A stretch of DNA of 64,000 nucleotides, from NCBI GenBank assembly GCA_001914195.1, contig MKYF01000026.1, positions 15,452 through 79,451 on the forward strand, given 5' to 3'. The translations under genes were made by a program, and so were the position numbers. This document shows, piece after piece, positions 35,566-43,939 of this stretch; within the stretch, counting starts at the first letter, position 1; every line of letters begins with the position of its first letter. The DNA comes from Streptococcus mitis (GTDB lineage: Bacteria; Bacillota; Bacilli; Lactobacillales; Streptococcaceae). The notes under the pieces were generated by a model. It was given only the letters and a program-made list of their open reading frames with translations, did not search any database and was not told where the DNA came from.

Positions 35566-36411
35566 AAATTCAAATTCTGCAAGAACATCCTGCCCACTCG
35601 TGACCAATTTTGCCCCTTCTTGAATCAAATGATGGCAACCGTCTGATAGTCCATCTAAAATGCTACCAGGAATAGCAAAGACATCGCGCCCTTCTTCCAT
35701 TGCTCGCTCACAGGTAATAAGGCTACCTGAGCGCATCTTAGCCTCTGCTACAATCACACCTCGACAAAGTCCAGCAATGATACGATTACGGGCAGGAAAA
35801 TGAAATTTCAGAGGTTGTTCGCCAGGTCCATATTCACTAAGAACCAGATGGTCATTGCCGATGTAGTCTTGCAAGCGTTTATTTGCTTTAGGATAAAACA
35901 CATCTAGACCTGTTCCGATCACTGCAATGGTTTTTCCGCCATTCTGAAGAGCTGCCATATGGGATGCTGTGTCTATTCCTTTGGCTAATCCACTGACGAT
36001 AACCAGTTCATTTTCCAATCCCTGAATAACTTTTTCAACTGACCTAGCTCCCTGTTTGCTACAAGCACGACTACCCACAACCGCTACTTTGGGAAATTTC
36101 AAGAGTTCAAGATTTCCCTTGTAAAACAAAAGCACAGGCGCATCATATATTTCACTCAAATCCCAAGGGTAACAGTCATCTAAAATAGAGAAAGATGGAA
36201 ATTTTTTAAACTCCTTCTCCAAATGCGCATCGTCTATCTGAAAATAACGTTCCATAAAAACAGCTGGATTTCGGCAACCTGAAATTTCTGCAATATCACC
36301 TAACAACAGTTCTTGATCAACATTTTCACCGTATTCTAGGACATTCAAAATCTGTTGATTGGTCAAACCTGATTTTTTCAACTTATAGATTTCATAGTTT
36401 GTGATTTTCAT
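35563..36411 (-). CDS. dprA: DNA processing protein A (transformation recombination mediator)
   Basis: Binds incoming single-stranded DNA during natural transformation, loads RecA and, in pneumococcus, helps shut off competence by binding ComE~P. The start is set at 36411 (MKITNYEIYKLKKSGL), with GGAG eight bases before, giving 282 residues as in pneumococcus. The Rossmann-like core is visible: VAVVGSRACSKQGARSVEKV, VIVSGLAKGIDTASHMAAL, FPARNRIIAGLCRGVIVAEA and SGSLITCERAMEEGRDVFA. A combox lies 34 bases upstream. The stop codon borders a BOX element. Confidence 0.97.
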   Translation of the reverse strand: MKITNYEIYKLKKSGLTNQQILNVLEYGENVDQELLLGDIAEISGCRNPAVFMERYFQIDDAHLEKEFKKFPSFSILDDCYPWDLSEIYDAPVLLFYKGNLELLKFPKVAVVGSRACSKQGARSVEKVIQGLENELVIVSGLAKGIDTASHMAALQNGGKTIAVIGTGLDVFYPKANKRLQDYIGNDHLVLSEYGPGEQPLKFHFPARNRIIAGLCRGVIVAEAKMRSGSLITCERAMEEGRDVFAIPGSILDGLSDGCHHLIQEGAKLVTSGQDVLAEFEF

Positions 36412-36444
36412 AAATAACTCCATTTCTTTTTCTAGTCATCTATT

Positions 36445-36452
36445 TATTCGTA
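36445..36452 (-). promoter_or_regulatory. ComX-type combox (cin-box) of dprA
   Basis: The minus strand reads TACGAATA, the exact late-competence promoter core recognised by the alternative sigma factor ComX, embedded in TTTTTTACGAATAAATAG, 34 bases before the dprA ATG. Confidence 0.85.
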
Positions 36453-36458
36453 AAAAAT

Positions 36459-36492
36459 CAAAAAAACATCCGACTATTTCAGTCAGATGTTG
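36459..36492 (-). terminator. Terminator of the lic1/tar operon
   Basis: Minus-strand stem AACATCTGACT / AGTCGGATGTT around GAAAT with a T-run, located 6 bases after the licC stop and just before the dprA combox. Confidence 0.85.
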
Positions 36493-36498
36493 GAATCT

Positions 36499-37188
36499 TT
36501 AATTTTCGTTTTTAAGAATTTCTTCTAATTTATGATAGTCTTGGACACTATCGATCTCATAGATGCTATTGCCTTCTAATTCTTCAACATAGACATCTAG
36601 CTCTTTGATATTATCCTTAACCATATTGTCCCAATAGAGATCGACAAATTCACCACTTGCATAAGCCTTGTCAATAAAGCTGACAATCTTTTCTGCTGTT
36701 GGAGCATCCCAGAAGGATACCCCACTAAGGATGCGACCTGCCTTACTATCAACAGTAATGTCTTGAACCTTATAGTCGTCTCCATAGACCAAGAACCATT
36801 CGTTGGTACAATCTTCACGATAAACACTAAAATAAGTCGAATGAGTCAAATCATTGCGGAACATATTTTTAAAGAGATAGTTGTCTGCATCAATAACATA
36901 GCTGTTAGCCAATTCTTCTTTTACAAGATAGAGAGAGTAAAAGTTATTGTAATCAGCGTATTTATCATTGAAAACGAGGCGAACACCGTATTTCTCTTTC
37001 AAGTAATCAAATTGTTCTTTAAGATAACCGACGATGATGATGATGTCGTTAATTCCTTTTTCTTTTAAAAACTCAATTTGGTATTCAATCAAAGGTTTTT
37101 GATTAACCTGAACCAAGGCTTTAGGGGTATTTTCAGTCATAGGACGCAAGCGAGTTCCCAATCCCGCTGCTAAGATAATGGCTTTCAC
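36499..37188 (-). CDS. licC: Choline-phosphate cytidylyltransferase LicC
   Basis: Makes CDP-choline from phosphocholine and CTP for decoration of teichoic acids. The 229 residues begin MKAIILAAGLGTRLRPMTEN with PKALVQVNQKPLIEYQI, the nucleotidyltransferase signature, and match the pneumococcal LicC in length and layout. The frame is intact although its substrate-supplying kinase licA is broken here. Last gene of tarI-tarJ-licA-licB-licC. Confidence 0.95.
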   Translation of the reverse strand: MKAIILAAGLGTRLRPMTENTPKALVQVNQKPLIEYQIEFLKEKGINDIIIIVGYLKEQFDYLKEKYGVRLVFNDKYADYNNFYSLYLVKEELANSYVIDADNYLFKNMFRNDLTHSTYFSVYREDCTNEWFLVYGDDYKVQDITVDSKAGRILSGVSFWDAPTAEKIVSFIDKAYASGEFVDLYWDNMVKDNIKELDVYVEELEGNSIYEIDSVQDYHKLEEILKNEN

Positions 37189-37199
37189 ACAAATCTCCT

Positions 37200-38078
37200 T
37201 TATTCTTTAATAATAATATAAACTCCAGCAATGACGACAAGTGACGTAATAATTGTCAGCATATCTAGCGGTGCACCCAAGAAAACAACTGCGAACAAGA
37301 CAGTCCAAACTACATAGCTCACATTCAAGCCTGTAGCCTTGGCTGGTTGCAAGCGATTGATAGCGATATAATAAGCCAAGTAGGAAATCATATCAAAGGC
37401 TGCAAAGACAATCATAAGACCTAGCAATTGTCCATTGGCCACTTCTGCAAATGACTGATGAGAGAAGAGCACAATCACAAGATAGGACAAGAATGAAGTT
37501 ACTTGACGGATTAAGAGGGCTTCGATTTCACTCAATTCACTTTCCATGGCAAAGGAGCTAAGGACACTTTCACTCCCCCATGCAATAGCACAAACCAAAG
37601 CACAGAGAATCCCAATGTAGAAGGAATTGACCTGTTCAACCTTATAAGTTTGAGCAATAATCCCTCCAATAATCAAGACAATCCCAAACACAGTATTTTT
37701 CGAAATCTTGTGTTTCAAAAAGAAGAAAGCCAATAAAACTGAAATTGCAGGGTAAATAGCCGATACAGATGAAGCTAAGGAACTTCCGATATACTTAACC
37801 GCATAAAGGTTGGCCTGCATACCGATTGGACCTGCTAGCAAGGCTCCGATGATAACACTCACATTGCGAATATTTAAGAAAATTGAGAGACGAACTTTTC
37901 CTTCTTTTACCAAAAGAAAAGCTAGTAAGATAAAGATACTCAAGAAATCGTGAGCAGCAGCCACCACAAAGGGTGACAAATCTGTAAAAATCGAAAAGAT
38001 ATAAGCACTAATCGTTAGACCTAAACCCCAGAAAATACCTGAGAGTAGACCAAAAGAAACTCCATTTTTATTTTTCAT
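37200..38078 (-). CDS. licB: Choline permease LicB (EamA/DMT family)
   Basis: Ten-segment membrane transporter that brings choline into the cell. Start set at 38078 (MKNKNGVSFGLLSGIFWG), with GGAGG before it, giving 292 residues. Two EamA repeats are visible (about 5-135 and 150-290). The start lies 11 bases inside the end of licA, so translation may normally be coupled; a nonsense codon upstream in licA could lower its expression. Confidence 0.93.
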   Translation of the reverse strand: MKNKNGVSFGLLSGIFWGLGLTISAYIFSIFTDLSPFVVAAAHDFLSIFILLAFLLVKEGKVRLSIFLNIRNVSVIIGALLAGPIGMQANLYAVKYIGSSLASSVSAIYPAISVLLAFFFLKHKISKNTVFGIVLIIGGIIAQTYKVEQVNSFYIGILCALVCAIAWGSESVLSSFAMESELSEIEALLIRQVTSFLSYLVIVLFSHQSFAEVANGQLLGLMIVFAAFDMISYLAYYIAINRLQPAKATGLNVSYVVWTVLFAVVFLGAPLDMLTIITSLVVIAGVYIIIKE

Positions 38079-38937
38079 CTGAACCTCCATAATATGACAA
38101 ACCTTTAACAGCTCTTTGGTAACGACTCACACCATAGTCACCAAAATCTGCACCTTGCTCTTCTTTGTAGACTGTCCATAGACTCCAAATAGCATCTTGC
38201 AAAATTTTATAGATTGCAATCTTTTCACGAGAGACAGGTGTTTGCTCACTCTCATAGTGAGATAAGAAAGCTTCTTCCTCTTGACGAGTGAATTCAGACT
38301 CTAAAAAGAGGGCAGCCAAATCCCACATTGGATCGTTCATTGATGAATATTCCCAGTCAATCAAATAAAGTCGTCCTTGAGGTGATTCGATAAAGTTTTC
38401 AGGCACCAAATCAATATGACAAGATTTTCTGTCAACACCTAAGTCAGCCAGTCTTTTCTCTAAGGAGAAGACTTCTTCTCGAACAGCTTCATAGTTGGTA
38501 TAAGGGATTTTCTCTTCAATCAAGGATTCGTATTTTTTGATTTCTTCAAAAGGAGCAAATTCTCCTCTTAATTCCTTGCCAGAAGCATGAATGGTTTGTA
38601 ATATTGGAGCAATTTTATCAAATTAGGTCTTGATTGACGTTGAATCAAGCGTAATCGCAGATTCGATATACTCATTTACTTTGATACCAGCTTCAATATC
38701 AAAAAGATAATTTTTTACATCTAAGTCTAAATCCTTTAGTAGTTCAAGATTATACTTTTCATCTTGACGATTGATCAGCTTTTCTGTCCCTTTACCAAAG
38801 AACTTAACAATGTATTGCTTATTTGTTATTTTGACCAAATAGTTTTGATTGGTCATTCCCCCCAGTTGTTCAACACTGAGGACTTCCTCTTCTTGACTAA
38901 GTAGGGAAGAAATTTTTTCTTTAATGATTTTCTCCAC
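38068..38937 (-). pseudogene. licA: Choline kinase LicA, disrupted by a nonsense codon
   Basis: The full frame is 289 codons, the pneumococcal LicA length, but codon 105 (38623-38625) is TAA where AAA (Lys) would be expected in the context TSIKT-stop-FDKIAPILQTI. Reading frame is otherwise preserved on both sides. The N-terminal piece (38623-38937) keeps the GGMTNQNYLVK nucleotide-binding region; the catalytic HIDLVPENF and LIDWEYSSMNDPMWDLA motifs lie beyond the stop. Re-initiation at the ATG at 38523 would yield only residues 139-289 without the ATP-binding lobe. Enzyme activity is therefore probably lost, barring a sequencing error. Confidence 0.9.
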
Positions 38938-38953
38938 AATTAACCTCCAGGAC

Positions 38954-39976
38954 TTATACTTCCCACTTAAACACGGTTTTAAAGGCTGTGTTTAAATCGG
39001 TTGCAAAGACACGGTGAATATCTTTAATTTCTCTTACAGGTTCTTCTAGATAAAGAATATTTTTGAGACGATTGGCAAATTTCTTGACTTCCATCATTTG
39101 GATTGCATTTTCAAAATCAATGCGACCAGAACGAGAGGAACCAACCAAGAGCAAGCCCTTTTCTAAGGCATCGCGAGTATTGAGATTGACTTTATATTCG
39201 CTAACTCCCATCATGAGAATCGTTCCCTGAGGACGAATGTAGCGAATCAAGTCATTTATAGCTGGTCCAGTACCATCACCACCACAACACTCAAAAGCAT
39301 GGTCAAAGGCCAAATCTTCAGGAATATTATCAGTAATATAGCATTCTTTGGCAAAAGAGAAGAGTTCCAATTTCTCCCAATGACGACCAATAACTACAAT
39401 CTCTGCTTCTGGCAAAGTATAGTTGATAATATTGGCAACCACAAAAGCTAAACTTCCATCTCCGATAACGGCGATTCGGTCCCGCTTGCTATGAGCAAGG
39501 GTCAATAGACGATTCATAGCGTGCATGCCGACACTGACAAACTCTGTAATGGCTGCAACCGTGTCTTCAATAGCATCATAAGCCACCACACGGTCTTTAG
39601 GGAGAGAAACAAACTCTCTCATAAAGCCATCAAATCCACTAGACAAGAAATGGGTCCCTGTCATGTAGTTCTCATAGAATTCTTCATCACTCTGCATAGG
39701 AGGCTGATTAGGAATCATGACAACTTTTTGCCCAACCTCATAGGTTCCCGTAGGGTCAGAAATAACGGTTCCACATGACTCGTGAATCATTGCCATTGGA
39801 AGTTTTTTATTCAAAACCTTGGGATCACGTTTCCCTTGGTAATAACGCTGATCCGCATGACAGACCGCCATATAATTAGGACGGATAAGGATATGATTCT
39901 CTTGGTCAATAGCCTCTTCCTGATATTTGACATTGATAAACTTAGGCTTAGTTAGTTGATAAATTTGATTAATCAT
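38954..39976 (-). CDS. tarJ: Ribulose-5-phosphate reductase TarJ (zinc alcohol dehydrogenase family)
   Basis: Reduces ribulose 5-phosphate to ribitol 5-phosphate for teichoic acid repeat synthesis, together with TarI. The start is placed at 39976 (MINQIYQLTKPKFINVKYQE), giving 340 residues as in pneumococcus. MDR-family landmarks are visible: AVCHADQRYYQGKRDP, MIHESCGTV, and the nucleotide-binding IAVIGDGSLAFVVANI. Four bases separate it from tarI. The frame is intact. Confidence 0.92.
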   Translation of the reverse strand: MINQIYQLTKPKFINVKYQEEAIDQENHILIRPNYMAVCHADQRYYQGKRDPKVLNKKLPMAMIHESCGTVISDPTGTYEVGQKVVMIPNQPPMQSDEEFYENYMTGTHFLSSGFDGFMREFVSLPKDRVVAYDAIEDTVAAITEFVSVGMHAMNRLLTLAHSKRDRIAVIGDGSLAFVVANIINYTLPEAEIVVIGRHWEKLELFSFAKECYITDNIPEDLAFDHAFECCGGDGTGPAINDLIRYIRPQGTILMMGVSEYKVNLNTRDALEKGLLLVGSSRSGRIDFENAIQMMEVKKFANRLKNILYLEEPVREIKDIHRVFATDLNTAFKTVFKWEV

Positions 39977-39980
39977 TTTA

Positions 39981-40688
39981 CTAGTCTTTCTCAATCATAC
40001 TTTTTGCAATCTTCAAATCTGTTACGGTTGTAATCTTCAGATTTGAGTATTCACCCTTGGCCAAGGCTACATCTTTTCCTTTAATGACAAAGATTTTACA
40101 TGCATCTGTCAAGATTTTCTTCTCTTCATCAGAAAGAGATCCATAAAGGTCCATGAAGTCCTTGCAACGGAATGTTTGAGGTGTTTGTCCTTGATAAAGG
40201 TGAGCACGATTTGGAATATCTGTAATGAATTGACCATTGGTACTTTCAACGATAGTATCAACCGCTTCTACCACTGTATCCACTGCGTCATGATTTTGAG
40301 CAAGTTTGATATTGTCCTGAATCATGCGAAGTGTAATAAATGGACGAACAGAATCGTGGGTAACAACGATATCCTCTGGAGTAAGCGGACGATAAGCATC
40401 AATGGCTTCAATGATTTTCTCAATACTTGTATTGCGGTCAGCACCACCCTTTGTAATGATGATACGTTCCTTATGAAGAGGAAGATATTTATCTACAAGA
40501 TCTTCTGCATGAGAAACCCAGTCTCCATGAACCCCAACTACAATTTTTTCAATACTTGGTTCCAAAACAAATTTTTCAATTGTATGAATCAAAATAGGTC
40601 GATCACCTAGCTCTAAAAATTGTTTTGGCAAGTTACTGATTCCCATGCGTGTGCCAGTTCCACCAGCAAGAATTCCTGCATAAATCAT
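39981..40688 (-). CDS. tarI: Ribitol-5-phosphate cytidylyltransferase TarI
   Basis: Produces CDP-ribitol from CTP and ribitol 5-phosphate. The 235 residues are an IspD/TarI-type nucleotidyltransferase: AGILAGGTGTRMGISNLPKQ, then VTHDSVRPFITLRMI and QGQTPQTFRCKDF. Its pairing with tarJ favours TarI over IspD. First gene of the minus-strand lic/tar operon, with an extended -10 promoter upstream. Confidence 0.92.
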   Translation of the reverse strand: MIYAGILAGGTGTRMGISNLPKQFLELGDRPILIHTIEKFVLEPSIEKIVVGVHGDWVSHAEDLVDKYLPLHKERIIITKGGADRNTSIEKIIEAIDAYRPLTPEDIVVTHDSVRPFITLRMIQDNIKLAQNHDAVDTVVEAVDTIVESTNGQFITDIPNRAHLYQGQTPQTFRCKDFMDLYGSLSDEEKKILTDACKIFVIKGKDVALAKGEYSNLKITTVTDLKIAKSMIEKD

Positions 40689-40729
40689 CTGTTTTCTCCT
40701 TTGTCTTACTAAAAAAACTTATTCTCTCT

Positions 40730-40738
40730 ATTATACCA
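40730..40738 (-). promoter_or_regulatory. Extended -10 promoter of the tarIJ-licABC operon
   Basis: Minus-strand TGGTATAAT; no strong -35, which suits an extended -10 type. It lies about 45 bases upstream of the tarI ATG, which has an AAAGGAG site. Confidence 0.6.
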
Positions 40739-40824
40739 CAATCTAGTCCTATCATGAAAGAAATACCGACCCTCCCGTTCTAGAATAGAAGGTTTAAGGA
40801 GTTCTATTATTCAAAGAAACTAGT

Positions 40825-40872
40825 CCATTTCTAGTAATGACTAGGAATTCTGTAGTCATTACCAATAAATGG
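40825..40872. repeat. Imperfect inverted repeat in the tarI-tacF intergenic region
   Basis: CCATTT...GTAATGACTA (40825-40843) is mirrored by TAGTCATTAC...AAATGG (40853-40872), a roughly 16-pair stem with a nine-base loop. No T-run follows. It lies in the 333-base divergent intergenic region; nothing else is assignable there apart from the promoters. Confidence 0.5.
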
Positions 40873-41021
40873 CTGTGAAATTTTAGAGTTCTTCAGAATA
40901 ATATAGTTTCCTTAAAAAAACTTAAAATAAAACTTTGAGATTTCAAAGTGATTGCTTGACTTACTGCCCTTCATTTCTTATTAGCTAGCTTTATAATATA
41001 ATGAAAAACGAGGTAAATTGA

Positions 41022-41267
41022 ATGAAAAGTATAAAATTAAATGCTCTATCTTACATGGGAATTCATGTCTTAAATTTTATTTTTCCCATCTTAACTGGTA
41101 CCTACATCGCGCGTGTCTTGGACCGAACTGACTATGGTTACTTCAACTCAGTCGACACTATTTTGTCATTTTTCTTGCCCTTTGTGACTTATGGGGTCTA
41201 TAACTACGGTTTACGAACCATCAGTAATGTCAAGGATAACAAAAAAGATCTGAATAGAATGTACTGA
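41022..41267 (+). pseudogene. tacF: Teichoic acid flippase TacF, truncated by an IS element
   Basis: The start MKSIKLNALSYMGIHVLNFI and following residues match TacF, the polysaccharide-transporter-family flippase that exports choline-bearing teichoic acid precursors in pneumococcus, a protein of about 490 residues. Only 79 native codons remain (two membrane segments) before IS sequence starts at 41260; the frame ends at 41267 with two IS-derived residues. No downstream tacF sequence follows the IS, so the rest of the gene is gone from this site. Confidence 0.88.
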
Positions 41268-41290
41268 CCCCAAAAAGTTAGACAATTAAT

Positions 41291-42125
41291 TTATCCGAAG
41301 GATTTAGTTCTGTATTGCACAGGGCTAAGTCCTTTTAGTTTTACCTTAATTCGTTTATTGTTGTAGTAATCAATATAGTCTACAATAGCTTGTTCCAATT
41401 GCTTAAGCGACTGAAATGACTTCTCATAACCATAAAACATCTCCGATTTCAGAATACCAAAGAAGGACTCCATCATACCGTTGTCTGGGCTGTTACCCTT
41501 ACGTGACATGGATGCTTGAATTCCCTTACTCTCTAGGAAGCGATGATAAGAATCGTGTTGGTATTGCCAACCTTGGTCACTATGGAGAATCGTATTCTCG
41601 TAGTGCTTCTCTGTGAATGCCTGTTCCAACATTGTTTTTACTTGTTCTAAGTTGGGTGAAGTTGAAAGATTATAGGCGATAATTTCGCTATTAAAGCCAT
41701 CTAAAAACTGGTGATAAGTAAAGCTTTTTGGTACTTGCTGGAATGGCAAATTCTGTCACATCTGTGTAGCACTTTTCCATTGTTTTAGAGCCTTCAAATT
41801 GACGTTGAATGAGATTCTCTGCCTTCTTGCCAACATCTCCTTTATGAGAAGAATATTTTCGTTTCTGTCGCATTTTAGCTTGTAAATTGAGTACTTTCAT
41901 CAAGCGTTGAACTCTTTTCTGATTTACCAGATAACCACGATTTCTTAGTTCTAAATGAACCCGGCGATAACCATAATTTCCCTTATGTTCGATAAAAATG
42001 GATTGAATTTCAGCTTTAAGCTCTTGGTCCTTATCTAGTTTATCTAGCTGTTTCAAGTGATAGTAGTAGGTCGAACGAGCTAGTTTAATGGCTTTTAGAA
42101 GAATATCTAACGAAAACTCAGTCAT
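41291..42125 (-). pseudogene. IS3-family transposase OrfB, frameshifted
   Basis: DDE transposase subunit split in two frames. The first (41691-42125) holds the HTH-21-like start and first catalytic Asp (YTDVTEF), ending in an off-frame RWL-stop. The second (41291-41749) holds DSEIIAY-like sequence, the second Asp (HSDQGWQYQ) and the catalytic Glu (SPDNGMMESFFGILKSE). The junction lies at a run of five A (41703-41707; T on the coding strand), where one base less would restore LSPVLDGFNSE. The transposase is probably inactive. Confidence 0.85.
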
Positions 42126-42640
42126 TAATTCTTGAACAATTTCTGTCTTTCTTCTTTCTCTTTTTCCTCCTTCAATCGGAGTTCTCTTAACTTTTTTAGA
42201 ATGGCATTCTCCGCTCTCAAGTACTCATTTTCTGCTTGAAGACGTTCTAATTCTGTCCTCTCTTCAGGTCTCGTTTTTGGCTTACGTCCCATTTTAGGTA
42301 CTCTCCCTCTTGTTTTCTCAACAATAGTATACCCGTTTTTCTTGTATTGTGCTAGCCAATTAAGAAGTATCGTACGACTTGGGAGGCCGTATTCAAGAGA
42401 AACTCTATCTTTAGTCCAGCCTTCATGTAAGACTTTATGAATCATTTCTTGTTTTAAATCAGGAGAATAGTAACGATTTTTTCCTTTTTTGACGAACTCT
42501 ATTCCGTAACGATCAATCAATTTAATCATGTACCTAATATTAGAATTGTTTATCCCAAATTTATTTGAAAGTTTCTCTAATCTATATCCTTGTTTTCTAA
42601 GTTCATAGACCTGAACTTTATCATCATAAGTTAATTTCAT
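42125..42640 (-). CDS. IS3-family transposase OrfA
   Basis: A 171-residue DNA-binding subunit with two helix-turn-helix regions (MKLTYDDKVQVYELRKQGYR and WTKDRVSLEYGLPSRTILLNW) and a C-terminal Leu/Glu-rich coiled coil (LERLQAENEYLRAENAILKKL). It ends by sharing one base with the orfB ATG (TAATG). Functional only with OrfB, which is broken here. Confidence 0.9.
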   Translation of the reverse strand: MKLTYDDKVQVYELRKQGYRLEKLSNKFGINNSNIRYMIKLIDRYGIEFVKKGKNRYYSPDLKQEMIHKVLHEGWTKDRVSLEYGLPSRTILLNWLAQYKKNGYTIVEKTRGRVPKMGRKPKTRPEERTELERLQAENEYLRAENAILKKLRELRLKEEKEKEERQKLFKN

Positions 42641-42752
42641 AATAAAAACACCCCAAAAGTTAGATTTTTCTGTCTAACTTTTGGGGTGCAGTTCATATTA
42701 TGCGTTTTTAATTTTTCTTCAATCTATTACAATAGATAGAGAACTCAATTTC

Positions 42753-43622
42753 TTATAGATAAAGGAATTTGAAAATAGCTACTGCCGCAATTGCTGCTGC
42801 GATCGGTGCTACTACTGGTACCCAAGAATACCACCATTTTGAATCGCCTTTGTGCTCACCAAGAACTGATTTTGGAAGGAAAGCATGAAGGAGACGTGGT
42901 CCCAAGTCACGAGCAGGGTTCAAGGCAGGTCCTGTAGGTCCACCAAGTGATGTTACCAAGGCCATAACAAGGAATCCAAGTGCCAAGTGAGCTACTGAAA
43001 GTCCTGAAGCAGTATGTGGTGCTACTTGGGCTTTGATTGCTAAATCAGAAAAATCAACATTTTGACCTGCTTGACTAGCCATTTGTTTCATGTATTGAAG
43101 CACTTCAGAACCAAAGAAGTTTTTAGTCATTCCAAGGGCTGCAAAGAAAAGAACAAATGATCCAACAAACTCATTTACAAAACCATTAACAGTTGCTGCA
43201 AAATGTGATTCTTTTGTACCATTATCCAAACTTGAAATTGTTGAGAAAGTACCCAAAATGTTGTTTGGATTTTCAGTTTTCAAGTAGTATGGGCGGTGTG
43301 TTGCCACAACCAAGGCTTGACCAAAGATAGCACCCAAAACTTGTGCGATGATATAAGGCGCAACTTGAGCCCAAGGGAAAAGACCGCTGATTGCAAGTCC
43401 AAGAGTGAAGGCTGGGTTGATGTGGTTACCAGATACGTTACCAAACATCAAGGCTGGGATCATAACCCCCATACCATAACCAACAGCGATAACGATCCAG
43501 CCACTTTGGTGACCTTTCGTACCTTTAAGTTCAACGTTGGCAACTGCACCATTTCCAAGAATGATCAAAATAGCAGTTCCCAAAAATTCAGTGGCATATT
43601 TAATTGCCCATGTGAAATCCAT
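42753..43622 (-). CDS. Aquaporin / glycerol facilitator (GlpF-like MIP channel)
   Basis: Six-helix membrane channel for water and/or glycerol, 289 residues. Both MIP motifs are present: GNHINPAFTLG (first NPA) and GPALNPARDLGPRLLH (second NPA). The long extracellular loop after the first half (RPYYLKTENPNNILGTFS) and the Asp after the second NPA fit the GlpF/Gla group, so glycerol passage is likely. It is monocistronic, with a promoter and a cre site upstream. Confidence 0.9.
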   Translation of the reverse strand: MDFTWAIKYATEFLGTAILIILGNGAVANVELKGTKGHQSGWIVIAVGYGMGVMIPALMFGNVSGNHINPAFTLGLAISGLFPWAQVAPYIIAQVLGAIFGQALVVATHRPYYLKTENPNNILGTFSTISSLDNGTKESHFAATVNGFVNEFVGSFVLFFAALGMTKNFFGSEVLQYMKQMASQAGQNVDFSDLAIKAQVAPHTASGLSVAHLALGFLVMALVTSLGGPTGPALNPARDLGPRLLHAFLPKSVLGEHKGDSKWWYSWVPVVAPIAAAIAAVAIFKFLYL

Positions 43623-43659
43623 TTGATAGATTCTCCTTAAAATTTTTTAGACAATCCTT

Positions 43660-43725
43660 ATTCTATCAATTTTTACATCTTTTAGCAACTACTTTCCCGA
43701 AAGATTGTGGCAGAAAACGGTTCCA
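43660..43725 (-). promoter_or_regulatory. Promoter and cre-like site upstream of the aquaporin gene
   Basis: Minus-strand TTGCTA (43683-43688) and TAGAAT (43660-43665), 17 bases apart. About 25 bases further up, AGAAAACGGTTCCA (43712-43725, plus strand) is close to the CcpA cre consensus, suggesting catabolite control. The rest of the 317-base gap to mgtC shows no supportable gene. Confidence 0.5.
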
Positions 43726-43939
43726 AAACTTATAAACTAATCTTTGTTTTCAAGATATCCCCAGTTCATTATGTTATCTACGCTAATCTGATGCTTTTAT
43801 GTCAATTACTCCTGATACATAGTATAGGGAATAAGAAGTATCTTTCCCCATTCACCAATCAGAGTTTTGCTATGAAAACAAAACTCTATCCTTCTAATGA
43901 AACAATCTTAACCTGATTTACATAAAAATTCTCGTCACA

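Larger units (their letters stand above)
41260..42695 (-). mobile_element. IS3-family (IS150/IS861-like) insertion sequence
   Basis: A 1436-base element bounded by terminal inverted repeats: left TGTACTGACCCCAAAAAGTT and right (minus strand) TGAACTGCACCCCAAAAGTT, agreeing at 21 of the first 25 positions. It carries two minus-strand frames, orfA and a broken orfB. Flanks are GAA on the left and TAT on the right, so no target duplication is visible. This suggests that the present ends come from a deletion or recombination between two copies. Confidence 0.9.

Noticed and set aside
38068..38937. licA as two separate functional genes
   Set aside because: The two frames are collinear in one frame of exactly the LicA length and split the kinase fold between ATP-binding and catalytic parts.
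43707..43916. 69-codon plus-strand frame upstream of the aquaporin gene
   Set aside because: No ribosome site, biased composition, and it overlaps the cre-like site and AT-rich intergenic DNA; treated as chance.
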